Origin: Borreliella afzelii
GTDB taxonomy: Bacteria; Spirochaetota; Spirochaetia; Borreliales; Borreliaceae
NCBI RefSeq assembly: GCF_014202295.1
Contig: NZ_JACHGM010000002.1
Span: 62,001-126,000 of the forward strand
Length of the DNA stretch: 64,000 nt
Direction of reading: 5' to 3'
The notes beneath the pieces were generated by a model. It had not been told where the DNA came from. It was given only the letters and a program-made list of their open reading frames with translations, and searched no databases. The translations under genes were made by a program, and so were the position numbers. How positions within the stretch are numbered: position 1 is the stretch's first letter; each line of letters starts with the position of its first letter. Positions 1 to 8,902 of this stretch are shown piece after piece.

Positions 1-831
1 TGTTTTGTTTGGAATCTCTTCAAGATCAAATATGGATTCTAGTGAAGTGTAGACGCATATTTTGTCATCTTGTCCATAAGCACCAATTAAAGCTTTGTCA
101 AATCCAACGTCTTTTGCTGTTCCTGCGGGTACTATTTCAATTTCTGATGATACAAAATCTTCTTCTTCTATTTTATATTTTTCTTTTATTAATTGTAGAG
201 TTGCTAGTTTAACTTTATTTTTTTCTTTTGTTTCGATTGGAAGGCTTCCAATTAAAATTTTTAGATTTTCCCCTTCAATAATTTCATCTGATTTTTTATT
301 CCTTTGTATTTTTCTATCAAGATGGGGCAAAATGTCAGGAATTACAAATACAGGATCGTTTTCATTATCACCAATATTAATTTCAACCTTTTCTCCATTT
401 TTTAAGAATATCACACCTCTTATTGAAAGGGGCGTAGATAACCACTGATACTTTTTTATTCCCCCATAATAGTTAGTTTTAAGAAATACAAGTTCGTTTT
501 CTTCAGAGATTGGCGAAGGTTTTGCATCAAGTCTTGGTGAATCTGTGTGAGAGACAATTAAGTTCATTCCATTTTCAATAGGATTTTTGCCAATAATAGC
601 AAAAGCAACAGTTTTTTCTCTACAGGTATAAAAAATTTTATCGCCCGGCATTAAATTTTTTTTCTCTTCAGCGTTAAGAAATCCCTTTTTTTTTGCTTTA
701 TCTAGGGCATAGGATGCAACTTCTCTTTCTGTTTTAAATTTACTTATAAATTTTTTGTAATTTTCGGAAAAATTGAAAATTTGATTTTTTTCTTCTTCGC
801 TTAAAGATATCCATGGATTTTGCTTTTTCAT
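1..831 (-). CDS. M18 family aminopeptidase (aspartyl aminopeptidase/aminopeptidase I type), C-terminal part outside window
   Basis: Reading the minus strand from ATG at 831 gives 277 uninterrupted codons to the window edge, so the gene is partial. The preceding sequence carries an AGGAGG ribosome site (complement of 840-845). The protein contains SHTDSPRLDAKP with H95 and D97, the HxD metal-ligand motif of M18 metallo-aminopeptidases, in a context typical of the family (VSHTDSPRLD followed by a NYYGG segment). M18 enzymes are cytosolic multimeric peptidases that remove N-terminal residues from peptides, which suits an organism that imports oligopeptides through the Opp system encoded further along. 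It is divergent from la7. The remaining metal ligands and catalytic Glu lie off the edge and cannot be checked. Confidence 0.85.
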   Translation of the reverse strand, partial: MKKQNPWISLSEEEKNQIFNFSENYKKFISKFKTEREVASYALDKAKKKGFLNAEEKKNLMPGDKIFYTCREKTVAFAIIGKNPIENGMNLIVSHTDSPRLDAKPSPISEENELVFLKTNYYGGIKKYQWLSTPLSIRGVIFLKNGEKVEINIGDNENDPVFVIPDILPHLDRKIQRNKKSDEIIEGENLKILIGSLPIETKEKNKVKLATLQLIKEKYKIEEEDFVSSEIEIVPAGTAKDVGFDKALIGAYGQDDKICVYTSLESIFDLEEIPNKT

Positions 832-919
832 TTATAAGACCTCCTCTTTTATTTTAACATTTTAATTGTTTTTAAAGTGTGTACAAAATAAATTATTTAT
901 TGTAAACTTACCTTTAATT

Positions 920-947
920 TTAATATTATGAATTTAATATTATGAAT
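920..947 (+). repeat. Tandem 14-bp duplication in the la7 promoter region
   Basis: Two exact head-to-tail copies of TTAATATTATGAAT occupy 920-933 and 934-947, 20 bases before the la7 start. Each copy contains a -10-like hexamer (TAATAT/TATTAT). A -35-like TTGTAA lies at 900-905, 18 bases before the first TATTAT (924-929). The duplication therefore repeats a possible -10 element. Promoter function is inference. Confidence 0.6.
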
Positions 948-967
948 AAATCTAAGGGAGAATTTTT

Positions 968-1555
968 ATGTATAAAATTGGTTTTTTAAAAAACTATTTA
1001 ATAATAGGGTTTGTATTATTTTTAATAATTGCGTGTACCTCAAAAGATAGCTCAAATGAATATGTTGAGGAGCAAGAGAATAACTCTTCGAAAATCGATG
1101 ATGCTTCTAAAATAGATGAACATACTATTGGGCATGTTTTTCATGCTATGGGAGTAGTTCATTCAAAAAATGATAGAAAAAGTTTAGGGGAAAATATAAA
1201 GGTTTTTTATTTTTCTGAAAAAGATGGATACTTTGAAACAATACCTTCAAAAGAGGGTGCAAAGTTGATAGTTTATCTTTATGACAATATTTATGCAGGA
1301 GAAGCTCCAATTAGTATCTCTGGAAAAGAAGCGTTTATTTTTGTTGGCATTACCTCTGATTTTAAAAAGATTATAAATAGTAATTTACATGGTGCTAAAA
1401 GCGATCTTATTGGCACTTTTAAAGATCTTAATATTAAAAATTCAAAATTAGAAATTACAGTTGATGAGAATAATTCAGATGCCAAGACTTATCTTGAATC
1501 TGTTAATTATATTATTGACGGTATTGAAAAAATTTCACCTATAATAATGAATTAA
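968..1555 (+). CDS. la7: Lipoprotein LA7 (P22 antigen)
   Basis: This 195-residue protein begins with a basic start, a hydrophobic segment and the lipobox LIIAC at about residues 19-23, so it should be cleaved and lipidated at that Cys. The mature N-terminus is a Ser/Glu/Asn-rich tether typical of Borrelia lipoproteins. The body (for example [16 protein letters not shown]) matches the LA7/P22 lipoprotein (BB0365) as I remember it. That protein is an immunogenic lipoprotein whose expression is tied to the tick phase. A GGGAGAA ribosome site precedes the ATG. It faces mgsA convergently across a perfect palindrome. Biochemical function is unknown. Confidence 0.9.
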   Translation: MYKIGFLKNYLIIGFVLFLIIACTSKDSSNEYVEEQENNSSKIDDASKIDEHTIGHVFHAMGVVHSKNDRKSLGENIKVFYFSEKDGYFETIPSKEGAKLIVYLYDNIYAGEAPISISGKEAFIFVGITSDFKKIINSNLHGAKSDLIGTFKDLNIKNSKLEITVDENNSDAKTYLESVNYIIDGIEKISPIIMN

Positions 1556-1573
1556 TTTGTATTTTTGATTTTT

Positions 1574-1600
1574 TAGGCTTTAATTTTAAATTAAAGCCTA
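1574..1600. terminator. Perfect 27-base palindrome between convergent la7 and mgsA
   Basis: The 13-base arms TAGGCTTTAATTT and AAATTAAAGCCTA flank a single central T. The distal arm includes the mgsA stop codon (complement of 1598-1600). Neither strand has a long U-tract immediately after the stem, so it is a weak intrinsic terminator or mRNA 3'-end stabiliser serving both genes. Confidence 0.55.
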
Positions 1601-1981
1601 TCTTAAAATCAAACTCTCAAGTCCTTTTATTAAAATTTCTGCTGTTTTTACGTTAGTTGCAAGCGGTATTTTATGTACATCACAAAGCCTAATAAGAGCT
1701 GATACATCTGGTTCGTGAGGCTGGCTTGTTAGTGGATCTCTAAAGAAGAATATGGCTAAGACATTTCCTTCAGCCACTTCAGCTCCAATTTGCTGATCTC
1801 CCCCCATAGGGCCCGATTTATATTTAACAACCGTAAGATTGGTAGCTTGTTGGATTCTGGATCCTGTTGTTCCTGTTGCAATAAGCTTGAATTTGGATAA
1901 GAAGAGATGGTTTTGTTTGACAAAATTTACCAAATCATCCTTTTTTTTATCATGCGCAATTAATGCTATTTTTTTTTCCAT
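1598..1981 (-). CDS. mgsA: Methylglyoxal synthase
   Basis: MgsA converts dihydroxyacetone phosphate to methylglyoxal and phosphate, a bypass of lower glycolysis. The sequence carries family hallmarks: [19 protein letters not shown] and [20 protein letters not shown], ending in IPLATN. The length (127 residues) is normal for the short bacterial form. I start at ATG 1981; a TTG codon directly before it could also be used, but the AAGGA ribosome site is placed for the ATG. It is the last gene of a minus-strand run after pdeA, 95 bases downstream. The stop codon lies inside the palindrome shared with la7. Confidence 0.93.
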   Translation of the reverse strand: MEKKIALIAHDKKKDDLVNFVKQNHLFLSKFKLIATGTTGSRIQQATNLTVVKYKSGPMGGDQQIGAEVAEGNVLAIFFFRDPLTSQPHEPDVSALIRLCDVHKIPLATNVKTAEILIKGLESLILR

Positions 1982-2076
1982 CAATTTTATTCCTTTTTCA
2001 ATGTAGAATACTTTTTATTGAAATTTAATAAAATATACTAATGGCTAAATTTTTAGACTTTGATGTCTTTTAGAAT

Positions 2077-4089
2077 TTATATTGGTTCTGGTTTGTGCCA
2101 TAAAAATCCTTGTCCATAGTCTATTTCTAGTTCATTTATTTTTTTTAATATTTCTTCATTATATACAAATTCGGCAATAATTTTTATATTTTTTGTATCT
2201 GCTATTTTTTTAATAGATTTTATTATTACAAAATCTATTTCACTGGAGTTTATTGCTTTTATGAAAGACCCATCTATTTTAAGCAAGTCTATTGGCAGTG
2301 TTTTAATATATGAGAGTGATGTATGTCCGCTTCCAAAATCATCAAGTGCTAGTTTGATCCCAAAACTTTTTAATTCTTGAAAATATTTATTTATTATCTC
2401 AAAATTTTCAAGGATTCCAGTTTCTGTAATTTCTAAGCATATATTTTGAAGTGGGATTTGGCTTTTGAGTAAAGTATCTCTTAAAAAGATTCGAAAGTTT
2501 TGGGATTTTAGTGAATAAGGAGATATGTTGATTGAGAAAACGTGAATTCCATTTTTTGATACAAAGCTTTTATATTCTCTTAAAGCCTTTTTAACCACTA
2601 ATTTATCAACCTCAACAGTTAAATTATATTTGTCTATTAAGCTAAAAATTTGATCGTTTGGAATTGGTTTACCCATGTGGTCAAAAAGTCTTGTCAAGAT
2701 TTCTATTTTAGGCTTTAAGTTCTTTTTAAGAGGATTTATTTTTTGATAATAAAGAGTAAAAAAATCATTTTTTATTGCTTTGAGTATATATTGAAAGATT
2801 TTGTTTTGATTTTTTAAGATCACTGCTTCTGGTAGTTCTTCTTTGTATATAATGGGATTAGAGTCTTTATATTCCGATGATATTTTTGTAGCCATCATTA
2901 ATTTAGGGATTTTGAATTCCAAATTTTCTCTTAAATTTACTTCTATTATTCCGATATTGAATTCAAATATAATAATACCTTCTTTTCTTAATGCTAGCAC
3001 AATTGTTTTTTTGATTTTTTGGGCAATTGAGATTATTTGATTTTCATCACCACTTGTACATATAATTACTATTAAATTGTTATTTTTTAGCTTAAAAATA
3101 TATTCAGAGTATAATGACATTATTTTTAAATACATTATTTTAAGTATTTTTACATTAAGCTTTTCTCTATCCTCTTTATATTCATATTCTGTTGTTAGGG
3201 ATAGGTCTAAATTAAGTAAATATATTCTTTTTTTTTTGTAAATATCCATATGGTTTACTAGTAATTTTTCAATTTCTTTGGCATTTTGTATCTCGTCTTG
3301 TGAACCAATAATTTCTAGATATTTATAGTTTTCTATTTCATTAAAGTTTGGTATTTCTTTGATTGTTATTAATTTGTCAATATTATTTTGATCGATTGTG
3401 CTAATAAATACATCTACATATAGTTTTTTATTATTTTTCAAAGTTAAAAGACAATTGGTTATTAATATATTTTTAAATTCAGGAATAGAATTTGTATGGT
3501 AACTTAAATCTATTTTTTTTAACTTTTCCCAATCTCTAATATCTATGTCAGTTACTTTGATTGTATTTCCAGAGGTTTTCATTGGAAGATTAAGATTTTT
3601 ACTACCTTTTTCATTGATATAAATAATTTCATTTTTGGTGTTTGTGATGATTACTATTTCTTTGATAAGTTCTGATAAATTTAAGAAGAAGTCCAAAGTT
3701 GTGTTTTGATTGTCACAAAAGAGTTTTTTTTGGTGTATTAAGTTTCGCTTATATTCTAATTCGCTTATATCTTTTATTATTTCTATGTGATTAAGTTTTA
3801 AATATTCCTTATCAAATTCTTCATTGCTAATTATAATGGAATGGATTTTGTTTGTATTTTTTAATTCATTTGCAACGTTTATTGAAAAATCTATTGGGTT
3901 TTCATAATTATAAATAATGGCAAATTTAATATTATTTTGCTTTACATATTCGCTGTATAAAGCTTTTTCAGATTTTACGATTTGAACTAAGTTAAAAATA
4001 GATTTAAGTTTTATAAGATCTCCAACATCAATTTCTTTTTTAGAGATTACAACAGAATTTATATTTTGAAAATTATTAACCCCTTTCAT
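2077..4089 (-). CDS. pdeA: Cyclic di-GMP phosphodiesterase, EAL type (PdeA)
   Basis: This 670-residue protein has an apparent receiver-like or unknown N-terminal region (1-130), a PAS-like segment (about 140-250), a GGDEF-like fold without a GGDEF motif (about 285-415) and an EAL domain (about 430-670). EAL catalytic landmarks are present: E463 in EIL (the EAL position), N521 in NISP, E553 in LEITE, D583-D584 in DDFG, K604 in LLKID, E640 in IIAE and Q660 in YGQGF. All expected metal and catalytic residues are there, so hydrolysis of c-di-GMP to pGpG is expected. In B31 this is BB0363, to my knowledge its only EAL enzyme, linked to motility and infectivity. It follows lgt by 28 bases in a minus-strand operon. 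No strong Shine-Dalgarno is visible. Confidence 0.92.
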   Translation of the reverse strand: MKGVNNFQNINSVVISKKEIDVGDLIKLKSIFNLVQIVKSEKALYSEYVKQNNIKFAIIYNYENPIDFSINVANELKNTNKIHSIIISNEEFDKEYLKLNHIEIIKDISELEYKRNLIHQKKLFCDNQNTTLDFFLNLSELIKEIVIITNTKNEIIYINEKGSKNLNLPMKTSGNTIKVTDIDIRDWEKLKKIDLSYHTNSIPEFKNILITNCLLTLKNNKKLYVDVFISTIDQNNIDKLITIKEIPNFNEIENYKYLEIIGSQDEIQNAKEIEKLLVNHMDIYKKKRIYLLNLDLSLTTEYEYKEDREKLNVKILKIMYLKIMSLYSEYIFKLKNNNLIVIICTSGDENQIISIAQKIKKTIVLALRKEGIIIFEFNIGIIEVNLRENLEFKIPKLMMATKISSEYKDSNPIIYKEELPEAVILKNQNKIFQYILKAIKNDFFTLYYQKINPLKKNLKPKIEILTRLFDHMGKPIPNDQIFSLIDKYNLTVEVDKLVVKKALREYKSFVSKNGIHVFSINISPYSLKSQNFRIFLRDTLLKSQIPLQNICLEITETGILENFEIINKYFQELKSFGIKLALDDFGSGHTSLSYIKTLPIDLLKIDGSFIKAINSSEIDFVIIKSIKKIADTKNIKIIAEFVYNEEILKKINELEIDYGQGFLWHKPEPI

Positions 4090-4123
4090 TTTATTGGTTT
4101 GCTCTTATTTTAATTTTTGTATG

Positions 4124-5095
4124 TCAAGTTAGTATTGATTTTGTTTTTTTATCTGATATTTTTTTGGTGACTATTATCCAAATCAAACCTGAGAGCATTA
4201 GTGCTAGTGAGAGAATTTGTCCCATTGATATGTTTAAAAAAGAAAAATCGGACAGACTTTTAATTGGCTTGTAGTTTATTATAAATCCAAGTTCTTTGTC
4301 TGGTTCTCTTAAATATTCAATAAAGAATCTGAAAAAAGCGTAAAGCATTATGTATACACCAAAAATAAATCCATCATATTTTTTGATTTTTCTAAACAAA
4401 AACCATAGTAACATGAAAGTTACAGGTCCTTCGAAAAATCCTTCAATAAGTTGAGAAGGTACTCTTGGAAGATTTATTAGCAGGTCATGAGGCAAAATTT
4501 CAATCCCTACGGATGATGCAAATTCTTTTACACCTGGTATATTTGTGTCAAATGGTTCTGCATTAGGGAATATTATTCCCCCTTTCATCACTCTTCCATA
4601 AAGCTCTGCATTTGCGAAATTAGCAAGTCTTCCAAGCATATAGCCAGAAGAAAAAGCTATTGATCCATAGTCTGTTAGTTTTAGAAAATATTTTTGAACA
4701 TTCGTATTTTTAAGTTTTGTATTTATTGTGATTAGAGGTGCAATTATTGCGCCTAAAAAACCGCCATGAATGGCCATACCTCTAAAGCCTGTAAAATTCC
4801 AATCTTGGTCAAATGGTAAAAGGATTAACCAAGGATGAGAATAATAAATCCCTGATTTGTCGTAAACTAAGGTAGATGCCAATCTGCCTCCTAAAATTGC
4901 TCCAAGTACAAGTGAGAACATAAATGTTTCATAATCTTCTTTTTTGATATCAATTCTGTCTGATTGTATTTGATACCAAATAAATTTATAAGAGATTAGT
5001 ATAATAAAAATGTAAGATAGGCTATACCATGTAATTGGTATACCTTGAATCACTTCAGGATGCAACCAACTTGGGTAATTTATATAATTTGGCAT
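4124..5095 (-). CDS. lgt: Prolipoprotein diacylglyceryl transferase
   Basis: Lgt moves diacylglycerol from phosphatidylglycerol to the lipobox Cys of prolipoproteins at the inner membrane, an important step in a lipoprotein-rich spirochaete. The 323-residue protein has several membrane segments and the family motifs MAIHGGFLGA (H110), GRLANFANAELYGR (R156, N159, E164), PSQLIEG and a late FFIEYLREPD. The ATG overlaps the TAA of the preceding ATPase gene by one base (TAATG), indicating translational coupling. Several products in this window (LA7, the OppAs, the LysM and BamD-like lipoproteins) would be its substrates. Confidence 0.95.
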   Translation of the reverse strand: MPNYINYPSWLHPEVIQGIPITWYSLSYIFIILISYKFIWYQIQSDRIDIKKEDYETFMFSLVLGAILGGRLASTLVYDKSGIYYSHPWLILLPFDQDWNFTGFRGMAIHGGFLGAIIAPLITINTKLKNTNVQKYFLKLTDYGSIAFSSGYMLGRLANFANAELYGRVMKGGIIFPNAEPFDTNIPGVKEFASSVGIEILPHDLLINLPRVPSQLIEGFFEGPVTFMLLWFLFRKIKKYDGFIFGVYIMLYAFFRFFIEYLREPDKELGFIINYKPIKSLSDFSFLNISMGQILSLALMLSGLIWIIVTKKISDKKTKSILT

Positions 5096-6237
5096 TAGAC
5101 CTCCTTAGCCTTTTTAAGCTTTTCAAAAAGCTTTTTTTTAAATAACATATTTTGCTTTTTTAAGGTTTCGATTTCTCTTTTCTGAGATTTTATTATATCA
5201 ATAATTTCGCTGCTGTCTATTGTTTTGTTTTTTATCAACGATTCAAGGTATTCAATTTTTCCAATATATTCTTCTTGAGCTTCTCTTAGTACAAAATCAT
5301 AACTTTCATTTAAATCTTCTTCGTTTAAAAGCTCAGCATCATTTGTTAAATCTTCAATTTCGATCAATTTTTTTGCAATTTTTTTTATACTTTTAGAAGT
5401 TGAGCTTGTGGGCTTGTAGATAGTGATAGGGATTTTGCTGTTTAAAGCTTGATCAACCATTTCATCTTTATAGATTGCTCCAATACTTTGTAAATTTATG
5501 CTTAAATAGTTTTTCGCTGATTTTATTATTTTTTCGGTTTTTTCAATGTCATTGGGGGTTTTGAGCATATTAAATATTATAAAAGGACAAATTGTTTTAA
5601 ACAATTTATTAAATTTAGAGTAATTTTCAGGATCTTCGTTTTCTAGCTTTAACAGCAAATTAGGTATATATACCCTTTGAAGATCAATTGAATTTTGTTT
5701 TATTGTGCTGAGAATTTCATTTCCTTTTGTTCCTTTTTTAAACACGCTTGATAACAGTCTAAATATTATATTTTTAAGAAATAAATATGCATTCATTGTA
5801 GCTGTTACTGTTGGTGTTGTTACTATTATTCCTCTTTTTGACATTAAAAAAAAGTCTATAATGTTAAAAGTTGTTCCTGCGCCAAGATCAATCACCAAGT
5901 AATCATATTTTAAAGATTTTAAATTTCTTATTATAGTTTTTTTTTGAGAAACAGCTATATTAGCAAGTTCTGGGATGTCAGAATCTCCTGCAATGAAGTT
6001 TAGATTTTTAATTCCAGAGTTAATAATAATATCTGAGAAATTAATGTTTGTTTTTAAAAATGTGCCGATACTTTTTTTGGGCGTAATGTTTAACATTGAA
6101 TGCAAATTAGATGCTCCAAGGTCAAGATCAATAAGCAAGACACTTTTTCCTTCATTTGCCAGGCAAATTGCTATGTTTACCGATAAAAGAGATTTGCCAA
6201 CTCCCCCCTTACCGCTGGCTACAGGAATAATAATCAA
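5095..6237 (-). CDS. MinD/ParA-superfamily ATPase (MinD/FlhG-like) with C-terminal coiled coil
   Basis: The N-terminus holds the deviant Walker A motif SGKGGVGKS (residues 8-16) with both lysines, followed by LLIDLDLGASNL and a switch region VIDLGAGT. These are hallmarks of MinD/FlhG/ParA dimerising ATPases. After residue about 300 the chain becomes Glu/Lys-rich with a predicted coiled coil (ESLIKNKTIDSSEIIDIIKS and beyond) not found in MinD itself. FlhG-type proteins set flagellar number or position, and others place division or chromosome machinery. Neighbours (a membrane protein upstream, lgt downstream) do not decide between these. The coding region ends in a one-base overlap with lgt and begins 3 bases after the upstream gene. 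Confidence 0.8.
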   Translation of the reverse strand: MIIIPVASGKGGVGKSLLSVNIAICLANEGKSVLLIDLDLGASNLHSMLNITPKKSIGTFLKTNINFSDIIINSGIKNLNFIAGDSDIPELANIAVSQKKTIIRNLKSLKYDYLVIDLGAGTTFNIIDFFLMSKRGIIVTTPTVTATMNAYLFLKNIIFRLLSSVFKKGTKGNEILSTIKQNSIDLQRVYIPNLLLKLENEDPENYSKFNKLFKTICPFIIFNMLKTPNDIEKTEKIIKSAKNYLSINLQSIGAIYKDEMVDQALNSKIPITIYKPTSSTSKSIKKIAKKLIEIEDLTNDAELLNEEDLNESYDFVLREAQEEYIGKIEYLESLIKNKTIDSSEIIDIIKSQKREIETLKKQNMLFKKKLFEKLKKAKEV

Positions 6238-6240
6238 GCT

Positions 6241-6672
6241 TTACTCCGTTGTTTTTATTTTTGCTTTAATTAGTGATAAAATTGTTACATTAAATGCTAG
6301 ATAAACCACTGTAATCCCTAAAAGTATAGCCAGAGAGGTTTGATAGACGTATATTTTCAAGGTAAATCCTAAGACAAATAATAGCAATGTTAATATTATT
6401 TGGAATAATTTAGTTATTACTATGATGCTGTGAAGAATTTTAAATTTTTCATAAATAAAATAATAGAGTGTTAAATTGGCCATGAAAAATTCAGGTGAGT
6501 ATAAAATAAATGTTAGCATAAACTTTATGGAGTAATGATTAATAAAAATCAATCTATTGATGGCTTGGTATAATAAGACTAAAATTAAAAGGCTTTCGAT
6601 TATTTGTAACATAACAAGGCTTACTCTTGTTTTTTGAAGGCTTTGTTTTTTTTTAGGATGTGAGTTTAACAT
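6241..6672 (-). CDS. Small integral membrane protein, function unknown
   Basis: The 143-residue product has four likely transmembrane segments (about residues 21-45, 50-75, 82-108 and 112-137), separated by short loops, with a basic N-terminus. I do not recognise a family. It is the first gene of the minus-strand group with the MinD-like ATPase, lgt, pdeA and mgsA. The ATG at 6672 has no recognisable Shine-Dalgarno. A TATAAT-like hexamer lies 11 bases upstream on the same strand, so the mRNA may be nearly leaderless. It diverges from ctpA across 64 bases. Confidence 0.7.
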   Translation of the reverse strand: MLNSHPKKKQSLQKTRVSLVMLQIIESLLILVLLYQAINRLIFINHYSIKFMLTFILYSPEFFMANLTLYYFIYEKFKILHSIIVITKLFQIILTLLLFVLGFTLKIYVYQTSLAILLGITVVYLAFNVTILSLIKAKIKTTE

Positions 6673-6736
6673 AGTTTTAAAATATTATATTATGGAAATA
6701 AAATCAAGTTTTAATTTTTGCATTAGGAATGAATAA

Positions 6737-8167
6737 ATGAAAAATAAATTTTTAATAGGCGTGTATTTTTTATTGACTTTAGGTATAAGCTCTCTAGTAA
6801 TTGTTGAATCTATTTTTGCTTTTGATGAATCTAATAATAATAAGTTATCAAGATCTAGTTATGAGCAGATGATGATTCAGGCTTTTGAATTTGTAAAAGA
6901 AAATTATGTTGATCCTGTAAGCGATGAAGTGATTTTTGAAGGTGCTTTAAAAGGAATATTTCAAGCTTTGAATGATCCTTATTCTCAATATTTGACAAAA
7001 AAGGATTTAGAAGAGATTTCGAAAACAACAGTGGGAGATTATGTCGGTATTGGAATTTCTATAATAAAAAAAATGCATTCTCAAGATAAGCAAGACAAGG
7101 CAAAAGATCTTGATCCTAATAGCGCTTGCGTTTCTATTGTTACGCCTTTTGAAGGAGGTCCGGCTTATAAGGCTGGAATTAAATCTGGAGATTGTATTAC
7201 CGCTGTTGATGGCAAGAGCGTTTCTTCTATGGAGGTAGATCAAGTTGTTGATCTTTTAAAGGGTAAAGAGGGTACAAAAGTTAAAGTGTCTATTCTTAGG
7301 GGCAAAAATTTAACATTGGATTTTGAACTTACAAGAGAGAAGATAGAAATACAAACAATCAAGTATGATGTTATTAATCCAGATATTGGTTATGTAAGAA
7401 TAGTAAGCTTTAATCCGCACACTTCTGCAGATTTTAGTAAAGCTTTAGATAATCTCAAGAATAGGAATATTAAATCTTTGATTTTAGATTTAAGACTTAA
7501 TACTGGGGGATATTTTCAGGCAGCTATAAAAATGGCGGATGATATTTTATCTAAAGGGACTATTGTTTCTACAAAGTCAAGAAATTCTAGCAAGCCTGTT
7601 GATTATAAAGCAAGCTCAAAACAAGTTTTACCCTCAGATATAAAAATTGTTGCTTTAATAGATAAATCATCAGCATCAGCCTCAGAGGTTTTTGTAGGGG
7701 CCTTAAAAGACAATAAAAGAGCCTATATTATAGGCGAAAAGTCTTATGGCAAGGGACTTATTCAGCATGTAGTTCCTTTTTATACTGGTGGCTTTAAAAT
7801 TACAAGTTCAAAGTATTATACTCCATCTGGAAAGAGTATTCATAAAATTGGGATTGAGCCTGATTTGGAAATAAAATCCTCAGATTTTTCTGAAGAGGAG
7901 GCATTAATATATAAAGAAATTTTTGATAAAAAGCTAGTAGAAGGCTTTTTGAAGGGTAAAAAATCTATTACTGAACAAGAGATTGATTTTTTTGTTGAAA
8001 ATCTTGTTAAAGAAAATCCAAAATATAAAATTGATAAAGAATTTTTAGGCAAGTATGTGTTTTTTAATTATTATCAAGATAATAATAAAGAACTGCCAAT
8101 TTATAATCTACATTATGACAAGGCTTTAAAAGCGGCTTGTGAATATTTATCTAAATTAGGTAATTAA
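6737..8167 (+). CDS. ctpA: Carboxyl-terminal processing protease, S41 family
   Basis: CtpA is an exported serine protease that trims C-termini of envelope proteins; in B. burgdorferi it processes the porin-like P13 and other substrates. The 476-residue protein has a signal sequence (about 1-28), a PDZ domain (about 100-190, with the GIGISI and AGIKSGDCITAVDG landmarks) and an S41 domain. S312 in KSSASASEVF and K339 in GEKSYGKGLIQ are the expected Ser/Lys dyad. An AGGA ribosome site precedes the ATG. It leads a plus-strand run whose next gene starts 3 bases after its stop. Confidence 0.93.
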   Translation: MKNKFLIGVYFLLTLGISSLVIVESIFAFDESNNNKLSRSSYEQMMIQAFEFVKENYVDPVSDEVIFEGALKGIFQALNDPYSQYLTKKDLEEISKTTVGDYVGIGISIIKKMHSQDKQDKAKDLDPNSACVSIVTPFEGGPAYKAGIKSGDCITAVDGKSVSSMEVDQVVDLLKGKEGTKVKVSILRGKNLTLDFELTREKIEIQTIKYDVINPDIGYVRIVSFNPHTSADFSKALDNLKNRNIKSLILDLRLNTGGYFQAAIKMADDILSKGTIVSTKSRNSSKPVDYKASSKQVLPSDIKIVALIDKSSASASEVFVGALKDNKRAYIIGEKSYGKGLIQHVVPFYTGGFKITSSKYYTPSGKSIHKIGIEPDLEIKSSDFSEEEALIYKEIFDKKLVEGFLKGKKSITEQEIDFFVENLVKENPKYKIDKEFLGKYVFFNYYQDNNKELPIYNLHYDKALKAACEYLSKLGN

Positions 8168-8170
8168 ACT

Positions 8171-8902
8171 GTGAAGCAAATTGTTTTGGATGCTAATTGT
8201 TTAGCAGGTGATTTTGTTATTGTTAAAGATATGAGAATATATCATTATCTTATTAATGTAAGACGACTTAAAAAGGGTGATAAGCTGAACATTCTTTTAA
8301 AAGATAAGGAATTAAGGGCGTCAGAAATAGTAGAAATTGGTAGCAATTTTATTAAGTTTGCTACCAATAAAATAGATAAAATTGAAAAAAGTAATTTTGA
8401 GATAAGTATTTTTATTTCTAGTTTAAAGGGTAAAAAAATAGATTCGGTGTTAAGACAGGTTGTTGAAATTGGAGTTTCAGAAATTAATATTATTAATGCA
8501 GATCATTCTGTATCTAAAATAGATATAAGCAATACATCTGCCAAAACTTTAAGATTTTCAAAAATAATAGATGAGGCCTTGAAGCAAAGCGGTAATAAAA
8601 TTGTTCCTAAAATTAATTTTTATAATAATTTTTTTTATTTACCTTATTCTTTTTGTACTACTAGATATTATGTTGCTCATCAAAGTGGAATGCTTTTAAG
8701 CAAGAATGAAAGTTTTGATAATTTTAGCAAAATTGGAATTATAATAGGTCCTGAAGGATGCTTTTCGAATTCAGAAATTACCTTTTTTAAGGAGAAAGAC
8801 TTTACCTTTGTAAGGTTTAATACACCCGTTTTACGGGCGGATACGGCTATTATTTATTCACTTGCTTATTTTAAGGTATTGTTAGAGGATTGTAATGGCT
8901 AA
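8171..8902 (+). CDS. rsmE: 16S rRNA (uracil1498-N3)-methyltransferase RsmE
   Basis: RsmE methylates U1498 of 16S rRNA using S-adenosylmethionine. The C-terminal half contains the trefoil-knot SPOUT signature IIGPEGCFSNSEI and the closing RADTAIIYSLAYF motif (usually LRTETA), with an N-terminal PUA-like region. Length (243 residues) is normal. The start is GTG at 8171, 3 bases after the ctpA stop; the change from the usual RTETA to RADTA is conservative. The last 8 bases overlap the next gene. Confidence 0.88.
   Translation: MKQIVLDANCLAGDFVIVKDMRIYHYLINVRRLKKGDKLNILLKDKELRASEIVEIGSNFIKFATNKIDKIEKSNFEISIFISSLKGKKIDSVLRQVVEIGVSEINIINADHSVSKIDISNTSAKTLRFSKIIDEALKQSGNKIVPKINFYNNFFYLPYSFCTTRYYVAHQSGMLLSKNESFDNFSKIGIIIGPEGCFSNSEITFFKEKDFTFVRFNTPVLRADTAIIYSLAYFKVLLEDCNG

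Noticed and set aside
9..448. Two plus-strand frames (67 and 117 codons)
   Set aside because: They lie antisense to the aminopeptidase coding region, which has clear family motifs and a ribosome site.
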